DNA of 64,000 nucleotides. Origin: Latrodectus hesperus. Its lineage: Eukaryota > Arthropoda > Arachnida > Araneae > Theridiidae. The stretch lies in the NCBI GenBank assembly GCA_037975125.1, contig CM075857.1:75411345-75475344 (forward strand), written 5' to 3'. Below, one piece after another: positions 16,891 to 33,949 of the stretch. Within the stretch, counting starts at the first letter, position 1. Each line of letters begins with the position of its first letter. Under the pieces are notes generated by a model, which worked only from the letters and a program-made list of their open reading frames with translations, was not told the origin of the DNA and ran no database searches. The position numbers and the translations under genes were made by a program.

Positions 16891-18100
16891 GTTTCTACTT
16901 TTTATTACAATTAAACTGAAAATATAAATTAATTAAAATGTAAATTATCCTTCCCTTTTTATAGGTTTTTATTTTATATTTCCTCAGCACAAAATATTTA
17001 AGAATATGCATTCATGCACTACAAGTATAAAATAGTTCAAATTAATCTGATAGAACCTGAGATATGAAACCGTTATTTCTTTTTAAGAAATAATTTGATA
17101 TTTTGCTGATTTCATTTTCACTACTTGGCAACTTTTTGTATGCTTTCATGCCATTTAGTTATTTATATAAATGATACAAAAATTAATAAAAAAAGACTCT
17201 AAATATCGTAAAGATTTAATACATGCGAAATTGTTTTAAGTTGATTCCCATATAGTGCGATTTTTTAGTAAAAAAAATTCCAAATCAAAGTAAATTGTGA
17301 GAGAATTGCAGAAAAAACAATTAATGCTTATAGCTAATATATTTTGTTTAAAATTATGCATCTGATTTTCAAAAGAGTCCTTTTTTTACTTAATAGTATC
17401 TTTCATGTCATTTAGGCTTGTTAAAAATGAAAAATATTTTTGGTAACTTTTAATCAGTTTGAACTCTTTTAATAGGCCAGAGGAGATAAGCCATTAATGT
17501 AAATCTTTGCAAAGTTATATGGCAACATTTTCTTAACTTTGACATATCAATGAATTTTTCAGCATTTAATGTTATTTAATTTAATTTATTTAAATATTTT
17601 AAATTTCATTTTTAAATTTTTTAAATTTTATTTCTTTTTGCATAATGCACATAACGTTGTAAGTATCTTTGCGTTTAAGTCTTTTATTATTAATCTATTC
17701 TGGTTATTTTTTGTACAATAAATAATAAATATACTGATATTAACGAAAGTATATTCGAAACTGGACATTTCATAGTAAGAATTTTATGCCTTATCTTCTC
17801 TATCCCTTTCGGCAGTTAAAAATGTCTTTTTTAACTGCCCAAAAGTATAGAGAAAAATTAGATTTTTGTTAAATAATTTTGATAAAACATAATTATTTAA
17901 CATTAATAATTTTTAACATTTCTCCAAAACTTTAGTGATGGCTTATCATTATTATGTTTTGATCAGAATTCAATTATTGTTTTTGTTTAGATTTATGGGT
18001 CTAATAGAAGAATATGTTCAAACATTTTCCAATGACTTTGTAGGACAGAACAAATATACATAACAACTAATAAGCCAATTATAGAAGCCCACTTTCTGTT

Positions 18101-18104
<4 letters not shown>
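16891..18104. other. AT-rich intergenic DNA, nothing recognised
   Basis: No frame or repeat ends of note. Confidence 0.55.

Positions 18105-18130
<26 letters not shown>
18105..18130. repeat. Poly-T tract
   Basis: A run of about 26 T. It could be the A tail of a minus-strand retroposon, but no recognisable retroposon body lies on its right side. Confidence 0.8.
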
Positions 18131-18134
<4 letters not shown>

Positions 18135-19599
18135 TTTTACAAATTTTTAGCAAAGCAAAACTCTAGATTATAGAATTTAACTGTTGAATCATGCCATTGG
18201 ATTTGAGATAATGTTGGGAAAAACATAAACTTAATAAAATGTTCAGACTTACTTAGACTTGAACTTAATAAAATGTTATTTTGTACACCGAATCGTTTTG
18301 TTTCTATTTTTGTTTTAATGTCCTTAATTATGTCTGTCATTGATCACCTTAATACTCTTTATTTTTTATTAGGTTTAACAATACATCAATACAAGTGTCA
18401 GATATATTTGCTGCTCTTGATGCTGATCCGAAAGGTTTTTAATTTTGTTAAATTTTGAAAACTGCAACGAATTTTTTTCAAAATCATAAAAATTTTTTAC
18501 TTAAGCTGTTTTTGTATACTTCATACTGATACGTACTAATATTATAATCCTTGTTTTCTCTGTCATAAAAAAACAACACAAATAAATTTTATATGATTTA
18601 GGTAAATTTTTAAATGGTTTTATTCATCTTTAAATTGTCTCTATTTATTACTTTGTCATGCTATTCGGTTGTATCATATCATTTCGTATCTAAACATCCA
18701 TGTACACATCTAAATATTTTATAATGTAATTATATTAATTAAAGAACTTCAGAATTTTGCTTATTTAATAAAAAATTGCAATAATTTTTATGTTAAAATA
18801 CATTTAAACATAATTTTTCGTGTTTGTTCAAAATGAATAGCTATAGTGAATGTGTGTTCGCGCGCGCGCGTTGGATTAATAGATAATATATTTTAATTCT
18901 CTTACAAATTCAGTGACTTAGGAGAACCTACTCGAACCTAATCTATAAACACTAAAAGAAAATACTCAGGATTTTGATTTTAGTTGGCATAAGAAGAATC
19001 ATTTTTTCTTTTTGAATGACATGTACCTTTAAATCTTATATTTTTTTGAAAAGCCATTAGAACCTATAGCAGGTTATAATTCAAACCTGCTTGGTTATAA
19101 TGGCTACCAAATATCGTATAGTAGGTAGAGTTTCAATTTTTTTATCTGCTTTACATTAACTAAGTAAGAATATTTTTAATGGATATTTAAATCCCTCTTA
19201 TGGAAGGACGAAAATACACTTTTATATATATTTTACGTAATAGAAACTAAATTTACACGACAAAAATTCCTGTATATACTAGCAATGAACCATTAAGACA
19301 AAAATAAAATTTCTTTAACTAGAAGGTTATCAGATTTTTACAGCTGCCTCTCGATTTGTAGAAGAAAATCGGAAAACTGTCATTAAAGATGAGTTAAAAA
19401 AAGAAATTTAGCAAGTAAAGTATTGAAAGTACCGTGTTCACTCCGTTTCTTTTTAAATTCCCATTTGCACTTTTAATTTTTTCAAATGGATTAGCGTTTT
19501 TTCTCTACATTTCATATTTTATGAATGTTTTCAATGTTTTAAATGAACAAAAATCTTAAAATCGGAATTTTTTATGATAAGTTATTCGTAGGGGCATTC

Positions 19600-20640
19600 A
19601 TATAATTCAAAATCAAAAAAAATGTATTTGTTTTAAATTCTATAATTAATAAGAATGTATTAAACTTTTATATGTGAAATACATTTCAATGCAATTCGTT
19701 CTTATCAAGATGTAAATTGTACCTGTTAAAACTTTCGAATAAGATTTTAAGCACATTTGTGTAAAAACTTCTAACAAGATATCCCTTCAAAATTAAAATT
19801 TTTTTCTATAAGATTATTTTTTAATATTTATTTTAGATATTCAGTGTTACAGACATAGTATAAATATATTAAGATCAAATCTAATTGTTTTAATTTACCT
19901 TAGGTTTCTTTTTTACAAAAATCATATTTTTATGTCACTTTTAGGCAAAGAGATATTTCCTACTTTTATTAATAGAATGCGTACAAGTTTTTGCTTTTCA
20001 ACTAATATTATAGCTATTTACTGATAATATCAATTTATGAAAAACATTTTACGAATAAATATCTAATATTCTGAATTTATTTAAAGTACTAAATCTTATT
20101 TATCTTTCAAAAATTTAAAATTGGTTTGAAATTAAGTTATACTATTTAATAAGATATTATGTTTATGAAATTAACCATTAAACAAGATTTTAAAACGTTA
20201 AATCCATCAAGTATTCTACTTGATAATGCAAATTAAAAACAGTCATTAAAGTTAAACAATTTTTTAAAAAAAATATTAAAATATTCAAAATAAAAAATTT
20301 ACAGAAATTAATTCTTGATTTATTGAATTTAAGAACTTAATCATTAAGATGTAAATTACACTTAGTAAAGATTTTGAATCATTGAAATACGATTTTAAAC
20401 CTACCTTTGAACAAGGAAACAAGATTTTGCTTTAAAATCATTAGTCTTTTTTCCATTATTCTTAACACCTACTGTAGCTACATACTTTTTTACAAACGTG
20501 AATGAGACACAAGCATTGTTAATTGTTTTAATTTGTCTTAGATTTTTCTTTTTATATAAATCATATTTTTATGAATTTTTAGACATAAAAGCCCTTTTAT
20601 CTGTAAATAGAATTTTATTTCTGGACAATTCCCATATTAA
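19600..20640. repeat. Old tandem segmental duplication
   Basis: Blocks of 19640-19990 ('atcaagatgtaaattgtacc', 'aagattttaagcac', 'attgttttaatttaccttag', 'aaatcatatttttatg') recur diverged and in order in 20290-20640. The offset is about 650 bp. Non-coding on both strands. Confidence 0.6.
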
Positions 20641-22169
20641 TAATCAAATTTAAGATGGTTTCTTAAGTTTATCTTTAAGCGCGTTTTATTTCTCAGAGAT
20701 GGTTCTTGTGAAGTACTTTCTCAAAGGTTACTGCATTAGTGGTTATTCCTGATAAGAAATTTCTTCAATTTTAAATTCATTTGCTTCTATTTTAAATATA
20801 AATTTTAATATTAACCCTCGTTTTCAGTTTCCTATTTTTCTTGAAATTTTAAATTTTTATGCGATGCAATATTAATTTATCAACGATTTTTTATTGCTGC
20901 CTAGCTTCCTTTGACAATAAGTTTTCATTTTCAGCAAATTTTGCTGAAAAAAATTATTAAAAAATATCAAAAAGACAAAAAAAATTTTTTAAGAGTTACT
21001 TTATTGAAATATATATTAAAAAATTGAAGGGATTATTTAAACATAGAAGAAATATATAAATCATTGTATGGTTTTCTAAGTGAAATTCTTATGAAATGTC
21101 TATTTTATTTTGTATCAGAAAAATATGTTAGCTTTGAAACAATCTGATTATAATATAAGTCCATTTTTGATGTTCTTCCACTATTTTATAATCCTTAGTA
21201 CTTATAACATACCTGTATTTCCTTTCAACGTTAACGGCAAATATTTTATACTCAAAATAAAGATTTTGTACTAACTTTAGTTTTCAAATTAAAAATGAAA
21301 AACTTTAATAAGCAACGTAATTCTTAAGAAAACCTTTTAGAACAAGCAGTTTAGTTGAAATATAAGTTTTGTGTCACAAACATTGATTACCGTAGAAAGA
21401 ATATAAAAAAACATTTATTTAATGTAAGAAAATTAAATAACCAGAAGAAATCAATTTACAATATTTTAGGGAAAATAAATTTAATCTGAAATGTGAAACT
21501 TATTAAAAGAAATCAGTTCGATAAAGCATTCTCAGTTAACTTCATCTCTTGTTTTTTCATTTTTCCACATAATCTGACATCCTATTCTTCGCCGACTGAA
21601 TATTCCAGCAAAACAATTAATTTTCGACTTTATTCTTCGCATTCTTGGCTAAGCAATTATTTTTTTCCCTCTTCAAATTCCATTGTCCATTATTCAGCGC
21701 GTGACGCAATTATGCCTGGCTTTGTCATTTTGCTATACCATTCATGTAACGCTAATTACATAAAACGTTTAATTTCCGGTTCTTACTAAATCCAACTTTC
21801 CCTCCTCAAATTAATTAGAACTCTGTCCTTAGCAACATATTTTAAGCTTAAGACGTGGAATTCTGTTTCGAATAATTATAAGTCACAAGCACCTCATTAG
21901 AGGTGTGAATACTTCTTTTGATATAATATAGATGGAAGAGTTTCATAACTACGTGATAAAATATAAGCTTATAATGAATTAAAGTAAGCTGAAATTACAT
22001 TTTTTAGAGATATTTTGGGGAGTCTGTCTAATTGTGTTTGTAGTTATTCTACTATGACACTATAATTAATACCATTGTAATTTTAATTTTGCGTTAACTA
22101 GAATTAAATGCAACATTTACATTCTCTTCATCATTTTTACACCCCCACCCATAAACACACACAAACCAG
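20641..22169. other. Intergenic DNA, no supported gene
   Basis: A 98-codon plus-strand frame at 21493-21789 has composition slightly richer in C than its surroundings but no motif I recognise, no splice-compatible neighbours and no homologous feel. I do not call it a gene. Confidence 0.45.
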
Positions 22170-22418
<249 letters not shown>

Positions 22419-22911
22419 GAACATGTGTAATCTACAGATACCTAAGGTTTGTTGAATTTCATAAAATATTTTGTATTTTTGGTAGCGATATCCATATTGA
22501 TATATCATTTCTAAATTTTTTATTTACGAAATTGAAAAGAAAAATATTTTCTGTTGCAGAAAAGACATAGGTCATTACATTTTTGATTATTTTTCATACA
22601 AAATTATTCATTGTAGACAAAATTGGTTTATTCATTAACATTTAAATTAATTGAATTTATATGAAAATGTATTTATTAATATAAATTACATCAATAATGT
22701 ATCACAGGAGTTTACGTAAATTTTTCTCTAATGTATTTCACATATATAATACATACAAAGGAGCTTATGCACTTGTTAGATATTTTTAAATACAACTCAA
22801 CAGAATGTACCTTTTTGGTGACGCAATATCTATATAGATATTTTCGATATATATAATGTGATTTTTTGCATATATAATGTCTCGCTGGTTATAAAGGAAA
22901 TTAATTTTTTT

Positions 22912-22983
22912 CATTTATTATAATATGTGGAAACATTGTTATTGCATCATTTATTATAATATGTGGAAACATTGTTATTGCAT
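22912..22983. repeat. 36-bp unit, two perfect tandem copies
   Basis: 22912-22947 and 22948-22983 are identical copies of a unit starting 'catttattataatatgtgg'. Confidence 0.93.
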
Positions 22984-23249
22984 CATTTCTTTTATTATCT
23001 TATTATAGATTTTTCATACAATAAAGAAATGGTATGAATAGAATTTTTTTGCCACAAATCAATAATGCCTATAATTTGATTTTTATTTTGAACCATATTC
23101 TTCAGTTTTTTTTAAATTTTAATGTTAACATTTTTCTCAATTAATCCTTAAGAAATTCTTTCTCCACCTAAGTTTTAATTTTATTGACCTAAATATTGGA
23201 ATGTTACATAGCATATTTTTTATTATATTTATAACAAAATATGTATATC

Positions 23250-23252
<3 letters not shown>

Positions 23253-23280
<28 letters not shown>
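23253..23280. repeat. Short (AT)n tract
   Basis: About 28 bp of alternating AT. Confidence 0.95.
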
Positions 23281-23285
<5 letters not shown>

Positions 23286-23713
23286 GGTTATTGGGCTAAA
23301 TTATGAATATAAATGACAGTACATAAAATATTTTAAAACAAGAATTTTTTTCCCTCTTTCATATACAAATTTTTCACACATTCTCTCCTATGAATTTCAT
23401 GTATTTCTTCAGTAAGTATTACCTGATTTTTTTTCAGATACAATTATAGTAAAGGAAAAGGACATTAATTCAGCAGCATGCGTAGAAGTAACACCATCTT
23501 TCATTAAACATTCTTCGGAGTTGTCATAGACACTTTTGATGAATTTGTTTCCAATAAGACAATCGATTTTTCTTGAAAGATGATTCATGATTTGGAAATA
23601 AGATGGGCAGAAGAAATGTGAATCATTTTGAATTCTATCCTACCGACTTCCTACAATTCCTCTCTGAACAATAATCATTAATTTTCTCCCACATGGCAGT
23701 TCCTCTTCAAGTA

Positions 23714-25010
<1,297 letters not shown>

Positions 25011-25169
25011 ATAATCATTAGATTTAAATCACATCCAATTACATATCCAAATCTGTAAGAACCGCACCATGTCTAGAGATACAAGATATAAATGTAAAGT
25101 TATGTCTAATTTTACATTTATATCTTTATATATTTGTTCTTGTGCTTTTGGTTATACATCTAACTTTGC

Positions 25170-25340
<171 letters not shown>

Positions 25341-25376
25341 TAGTATGTGTACTTCAATAATAACACAATAGTTACT

Positions 25377-27222
25377 CATATAACTAATGAAAATAGATTG
25401 TAAGAAGTTAAGAAGTTTTAAGTGTTAAAACCAATGTATTTCTATCACAAAACTAAAAATACAACTTAAATAACTACACTGAAAGAATAATAAAATATTT
25501 AAGGTTTTGAGGGAAATAAAAATCGAGTAATCAATATGCATTTAAAATTTTAGGAAAAAGCATTCTAAAACTTGTTAAGCTATGTATTCTATCTCTTATA
25601 AGAAATAAAATGTTCTAATAAATAGTTTTCTTTCTTAATTTTCATTAAAAATTGCTAACTTCATAACTTATTTTAAATATAAGTGTGAAAATGTCTTAGA
25701 AAACTGAATATTGAAAGTTAATCTCATTTATGTAGCAATGAAAATATTTGAAAGAAATGTCATTATTAAAAATTTCCTTTTTACCTCATTTCTGTAAGTT
25801 TTTGATAAATACAAAGAGAAAATTTGTTTCAGAAAATCCTAAATTAAGACCTACACTAATAAAACAAAAAATTATTATTCATCTTGATTGCTGCAATTTC
25901 AATGACAAATATGAACATAATACTCTGCAAATGCAAAATAGTAATGACTCTAACATAAAATTTTTAGTTTTTAACATTTCTCTTATCTAGAAACATGTTT
26001 TATCTTAAATTGCTTCTAAATCAAATTAAATAACCTAAAAAAGAAACAATATCAGAATTTTTCCAATACCGTAACAATTACCATAACTACTACAACCCCC
26101 ATTATGGCGCAAGAATAAGGAAATCGCAGTTTCGATTATTCAATAGTAAATAATTTCAAACAAAGAAAATGTCTTTCGTACAATATAATTGCCTTTTACT
26201 GTAAAAAAAGAAAAATGGTCATAAAACTTAATTATGTACTCTTAAATTAGATAAGCTGATAACACAAATTTTCTTAAAAGATGAGATGATTTTTTTCTGC
26301 GGAGGAGACATCTTAATAAGATGATACATCACTATGGGTAAGCAATAATTGTTTAGTTAAACAGTAAGTTTAGGGAGCAGATGTCTTGATAAATTATCAG
26401 TATATCTATTAAAGTTTCCAGATAATTTGCTTCCTGAGGAAAATAATGCTTTTCAATTAAGGGATTTTTGTCTTTATAATAAATGATATGTCCCGGGAAT
26501 TAAATAACAATATTCTCCACACCACACATAAATTTATTTATGTTAAAATTAATTGTATTCGCTGGTCGTGCTTAATTGGACTGCCTTGGAAGATTTATGC
26601 AAATATGAAAAAATTTCATTTTCTTTCTAGGATTGTGTTGTTTTTCGTAGAATCTTTTATATGAATCAAGAATATTAATTGAAAATATTGGACGTAGTAA
26701 AACATATCTTTCTGTGTCAAAAACCATTGAAAATTATTCTTCAACTTCACATGTCTTTTAATTTCCTATATATTATAGAAATATGTAAGATGTAGGGAAA
26801 ATACTATATAGTCCTATTATTCAATGAAATCTTGAAGATTGTTCAAGTCATCAATTCGTACTAATCTGTATGATTTTCTAATCATAAGAAATTAAATATT
26901 TTTACCATCAATTTTTGCAATTATCATCAGATTATTTTTCAATGAATTAATAGAATGCATAAGATTAAATCATTTTAATATATTTATTTATATTGGAATT
27001 ACGTGTATGTTCTCATGTATGCATTAAAATAGTTTCTACAATTATTTTTCCATAGAGTTAATTATAGAGCAAGAATAGCTAGGAAAAAGTGTGTTTCATT
27101 ACGCATATAATGAATTTCATCACAAATTTTTTCACGTAAAAAGATTAAAATAATAGATAATGAAATGTTTATGTACTAAGATTGAAGTAGATAAGTAAAA
27201 AAAAATTCCACTTAATTTTTTA
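25377..27222. other. AT-rich intergenic DNA, nothing recognised
   Basis: An 80-codon plus frame at 25748-25990 is AT-driven and unrecognised. Confidence 0.55.
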
Positions 27223-28002
27223 GTCTAGTACAGGGCTTCTTAAACTATGGGTCGCGTAGCAAAATTCTGGGGTCACGAGAGATAAAAATACAATTTAACA
27301 GAAAATGTTTTTTGACTTGTAAAATTGTTATTAAGATAAAATAACAATTATCGTAGATAAATATATCATAAAATCTTCAAGTTCGGAAAGATTGTTTGTA
27401 CCTGCATTTCTATTAAGAGTATTATAATACTCTTAATAGAAATGCAGGTACAAACCGAAATGATCCTGAGAAATATTATCAACAAAATTTCTAGGTATTA
27501 TTGCTGAAGAAACTATATAAACATGTTGTTTTATTCTCATTTAGCCATTGTTTGATTGTGAACGAAGTGCATGTTATTCCGAATTTGTCAGTTTAAAAAA
27601 TTTTTCCATTTATACTCGTATATTGTTGGCTCTACCACCAGCCAGTTAATTGAATTTATTTTTTTATCAGTGAAAGTAGTAGTGTTAAGAAAATACAAGT
27701 TGCTAAGGCATTTAACGATTTGTTTTAAGATTTTATAATTTTTAGATTACAATTTTATTACAATCTAATTGAGATTACAATTTTATAATTTTTTGTGCAA
27801 TTTTTAATTTTAGATTTTTTATGTTTCAAAACGAATTCTAAACTTATATATTTTTATTTGTATATGTATATTGTTACCTAATAAATAAATCATCAAAAAA
27901 TATTAATTTATTTTTCTTTTATATTTGTATGGGGTCGTCAAGAAACTCGCAATCATAAATGGGGTCGTGAATTACAAAAGTTTAAGAAGCCCTGGTCTAG
28001 TA
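27223..28002. mobile_element. Non-autonomous hAT-like element with perfect target-site duplication
   Basis: Element 27231-27994 (764 bp) has perfect 16-bp terminal inverted repeats CAGGGCTTCTTAAACT and is flanked by the identical 8-bp direct repeat GTCTAGTA (27223-27230 and 27995-28002). An 8-bp duplication with CAGGG..TTAAACT tips is the hAT superfamily pattern. Subterminal 'tatgggtcgcg' and 'ggggtcgtgaatta' blocks are typical of the hAT 'ghost' relatives. The interior has no transposase frame, so it would depend on an enzyme encoded elsewhere. It contains a 62-bp palindrome at 27394-27455. Confidence 0.93.
27394..27455. repeat. 62-bp perfect palindrome
   Basis: The 31-bp arm 27394-27424 is followed with no spacer by its exact reverse complement 27425-27455. 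The centre reads gagtatta|taatactc. It lies inside the hAT element. Confidence 0.97.
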
Positions 28003-29083
28003 GAATTTTAGTCTTACTGAATTACTTTGTAATCTTATAATAACACATTCCAATAAATAAATTAAGTTTTCAATTTTTGGTTTAAATTATTTATTGTATG
28101 CTTTATTAATCATTTTTTCTCTAATTTTTATTATTTAATTTAAATTTTTAGATAGACACATATGAATATAAAATTGTTATCTAAATATAGCTTATTTATC
28201 TTTTAATAGTTTTATTAATTTTCGGTTTTTCCCCCTTAAATTACATGTGCTGAAGACAAACATTTTCCCCAATTAATCGTTACCGTAGTGACTAAATAAT
28301 GCTTTGATTTACTGCTTAACAGTTAGTATTTTTGAGCCCTACTTCGGGCACGGATATTTTTTGTGATTTAGAATTCACTTTAAATTGTTATTAACAGTCC
28401 TAGTCCAATTAACAATGGGACACAAAACGTAATTGAAGGGAAACTAATAAATTTGAGACTGACTTTGTATTGAACTTATCATGAATATTGACAGCATATT
28501 GAAATAAAATTCAGAATTAAAGACCATATACAAAATATATAAATTGACACTCTATAATTATTCAATTAATTAGACTATCTAATTCAAACTCAAATAATAT
28601 TCAAATATTTTATACCAATTACTCATTAAATAACCTAAAACTTTTTAAATACTTTATAATTTGATAAAAAAAATTAAGTATATAAAAAGAAATTTTATTT
28701 TCTTCAAATTAATCGAAGGAAGGTTTTGGTAGCAAACTTTATTTTAAGATTAATACCAAAATATTCTTCTGAATAAACAGTTATAAAAATTTAAAGTAAA
28801 TACCTTCAAATTAAATATACATCTTAATGTAATGATTTCAAAGAACTCACAATACTTTATAAATTTACTTTATGTTTGTTGATATTTTTGTTTGATTATA
28901 TATATAATATGGGAAAAAATGTATTTTTAATGTATTTTAAAAATAAAATATATATATAATATGGGAAAAAATGTATTAAAAATAAAAGCAAGTGTAAATA
29001 ACTGCATTTTATTTATTTTTTGATATTTAGTCATTTTAGACGACGCAATTCATCAAAACTAATACTTTTTTTATTAATCTCGG
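28003..29083. other. AT-rich intergenic DNA
   Basis: Contains a short direct duplication ('tatatataatatgggaaaaaatg') at about 28897 and 28951, otherwise nothing recognised. Confidence 0.55.
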
Positions 29084-29416
29084 TTACAAAAAAGGAGCAA
29101 AACCTGTGGAACCACAGCCCATTTGTGGATCAAGGGGTACATAGCCCATACCTGTTTTCCTGACCGAGGGCTCTGGGGGACGAATCATATGTCTCAGCAC
29201 ACATATACCCCCAGGTTTAACGCGAAACCCCCAGGCTTAGTACCCAAATATACTTTTGGTACTCAGTTTTTCGACCCACTGAAGGGATGAATATCTGAGT
29301 CAACCTTGCCCAGCCCGAGGATCGAGCCTCGGACCTGTGCCTTGGGAACTTGAAACTCTGCCACTAAGTTACCAGGCGTCAGACCTAGACCACCTCTAGA
29401 TCAGAAGATTACAAAA
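29084..29416 (-). mobile_element. tRNA-derived SINE (family S3), minus strand
   Basis: Read on the minus strand, a pol III A-box-like 'ttagtggcagagt' and B-box 'gaggctcgatcctcg' occur near the 5' end (about 29390-29310), followed by an unrelated body. TTACAAAA at 29084-29091 and 29409-29416 may be the target-site duplication. Related copies lie at 42907-43177 and about 55555-55815. Confidence 0.8.
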
Positions 29417-30675
<1,259 letters not shown>

Positions 30676-30939
30676 AGTATCTTTCATTGACTATATGCTA
30701 TTATTGTGTGTTTATAAAAAATGCAGAAAACTTCAACTCAATGTGCACAGTGCAACCTTTAGGCCACAATGAGCCCAAATACAATGATATATTTCAATTT
30801 ATATTTTTTAATAGTGGGCTGTATATTCTCCTATTGCCTGAAAGGAAAAACCGTAAATCTCCCAAGCACCAACCTGGTATATGGCACATTATTAATTTAA
30901 TAAGAAGTATGAAACTGTAGTTGCTTTAGTTCTGGTCTC

Positions 30940-31130
30940 TAAAATATCATGAGCACATAAAAATAGTGCCTGGTGACAAAATTATAGAACCTGATCACAA
31001 AATATAATATTATCCATTCTCAGGATAAAATAAGTCACAAAATAATAGTAGCTGGTCACAAAATAACTGTAGCTGGTCACAAAATATAATAATATCAAGA
31101 TTACAAAATAATAGTACCTGGGCAAGATTT
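30940..31130. repeat. Minisatellite with ctggtcacaaaataatagta-like units
   Basis: Five to six degenerate units of about 22-40 bp sharing 'ctggtcacaaaat' (with variants 'ctgatcacaaaat', 'aagtcacaaaat'). Confidence 0.75.
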
Positions 31131-31397
31131 ATTCTAAGGAACAGAATTTTTACCAGACAGTTAGCTTAATAAAAAAAATAATTCAAATTCATAAGAATTA
31201 ATAAATATTTTTAAAGCATAAACTTTATTTTCTGTCTCCAACCTTTTTCTTTGACACTATATAATAAGTTTCTAACTGATGGAGGATAATGTAAGACTGC
31301 TTTAAGCATCCACTGCTTTTCGCCTTATGAGAAGCTTTTTCATCGATAATGAGCCATGCCTCATTGAGTCCAGGGAAATACTTTTATACACACACAC

Positions 31398-31762
<365 letters not shown>

Positions 31763-31885
31763 AAGTAATTATACAATTTTAAGTAATTATACAATTAATA
31801 AGTAATTATACATTTAAGTAATTATACAATTGAATAATTACTTAAATATATATTTGAATAATTTACAATTTAATAATTACTTAAA
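31763..31885. repeat. AT-rich short tandem repeats in both orientations
   Basis: Repeats of 'aagtaattatacaatt' (~17 bp) followed by reverse-complement-like units 'aataattacttaaat', able to fold back. Confidence 0.75.
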
Positions 31886-32449
31886 TGCTACAAGTGGTTC
31901 TTCCAGTTTTCTTAGAGAAAAGGAAAATATTATTCTGAAATATGAGGAAATAGAGAAAGTAATTTAGCCTATGTGGTCTGCAATTAATAATGTGATCAGG
32001 GCAGATGATAAAGACGAGAGATTCAGCAATAAGTGTCAGCATTGTAATAAAGATAAGATGTCTTGTGTGTTTATTTGCTGCAAAATATCTTGAGAATGGA
32101 TACATATTTATTAACTCATTAAGAAACTCATTTCAATCACTATACGCAAGTGACAGCAAACTTTTCCTTTTCGCACCACATGACCGGTGTCTTTACTCAT
32201 TCGAAAGTTACTACTTCCAGTAGAGAATTTCTGGAAAAAGCTAAGATTTAGTTTTTAAAGTCGGGGGAAAATTGAAGTTTGCTGTGCTCAAACCATATAT
32301 TCAAAGGTGAAAACACGGAAAATTTTAAGCACACATCCCATTAGACATGAAATAAAAAAAAACAGAAGCAATACCTATTTTTATTTGTTGAACATGGTCA
32401 ACCATAGTTCTCCATACCTAACGTTCTAAAATCATTTGTATCACTGAAC

Positions 32450-32560
32450 TGTATATCGGATAGTGAGTCAAAATCTAGATCATCTGCTTAAGATCTAATG
32501 AATTGAACCTAATGCCGACTGAGCAATATGAGCTACTGCCTATCCGATACTTGATTCCTT
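32450..32560 (-). mobile_element. Possible tRNA-derived SINE remnant
   Basis: On the minus strand, 'tagctcatattgctcagtcg' (A-box-like) is followed by 'aggttcaattc' (B-box-like). Short and degenerate. Confidence 0.35.
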
Positions 32561-32689
32561 CTTGAGAACAGCTTAAGGCTTTTAGTGTCCATCGTGAAAT
32601 TATCTTCCGAAAAGAATTTTCATAATTGGAAAATTTTATATTTAAAATGATTTTTCATAGTTTCAAGTGTAGAAAGAAGTAAACAAGCA

Positions 32690-32825
32690 AATTCTCAAGA
32701 AGGCAAGCAAAAGACAGAGATCCAATCTCCATCTTCAGTTTTCAATAGTAAGTGAGATCGAACCCGAGACATTTCGTTACGAAGAACGATGATGAACCTC
32801 TGGATAATAGTAATCCCGCTTACCA
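32690..32825 (-). mobile_element. Possible tRNA-derived SINE remnant
   Basis: On the minus strand, 'atccagaggttcatc' is followed by the B-box-like 'cgggttcgatctc'. No target-site duplication found. Confidence 0.4.
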
Positions 32826-33949
32826 AATATTTTGAAATTTATTTTTGTAGAACTCTTGCACAACATTTTTTGTAAGTATCAAAACCTATCTTATCTCTGG
32901 TAATATCATTCATGCTCTGCAGTTAAATTAGTGTACTTTAGCTATTAGTAACTTTTCCTGACCAAAAGTATGAATATTCAAAATGATACCAAAATTCATT
33001 TAATAAGGAAATAATATTCTTTTAATACTATTTATAAAATAAAGCCTATTATGAAATACAGCTTAAAAATTATGCCATCAATGCAACTGTGCTAAAATAA
33101 TTTTCAGCACTGTCAGTGATATTTTTTTATCAAATGAGAAAACAACGCCATTCAGTTATTAATTACGTATATATTGATAACAAGACACACACACTTTAAT
33201 AAAGGACCTCTTTATAATCTTCAATCAGTAAATTAATTTAATTATGAGAAACACAAATTGCACCCTTTTATTTCTTCATGTTATTTTAATTATCTTAATC
33301 AAAAATCATCATATTCATCCTTATCGAAATAGTAAATACTAATGACTTGCTTAGACTTTAATCCCTTACATCATTAAAAAAAGAAATCCATTCATTTGTT
33401 AAAATTAGAATATATTCAATTTAAAGGGAGAATTTCTTATAGATTGCAATATCTGTTATTCAGAATACTTCATGAAAATGGTATCCCAATGCTTATGTGT
33501 ATTAAGTACATAAAATACGTTTAAAATAGTATGAACATACAGAATTATATTCTGTTTTAAAACTGTTAGTATTATGTTGTTAAGTTAGTTGTTAGTTAGT
33601 TGTTAATTTAATGATGCAAAATATATTTTTATGAATTTCTTAATAAAATATATAGTATCAAATGTAACTAATATTTATGATTTTCCAAAGTTCCCATTTA
33701 TTATTTTAAATAGATTTCAATTATTATCCCTTTATGCAAATATTTAATAATAAAATAAGATATTAATTTACAAAAATATATTGATTTTTAGTGTTATAAA
33801 TAAAGTTTTTCCTTGATAAATTATAGGACGTACTGTCACATTTATACTTTTTTCTACAAGGTAAACAAGAAAGCTCTTGCCGTTTTTAATGACCCAAAAT
33901 AACATGACTTGCAGAAAGTTCTGTCTATTAATAATTCTTGAAGTTATCA

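Noticed and set aside
21493..21789. 98-codon plus-strand frame
   Set aside because: No recognisable domain, no splice partners, and a length compatible with chance.
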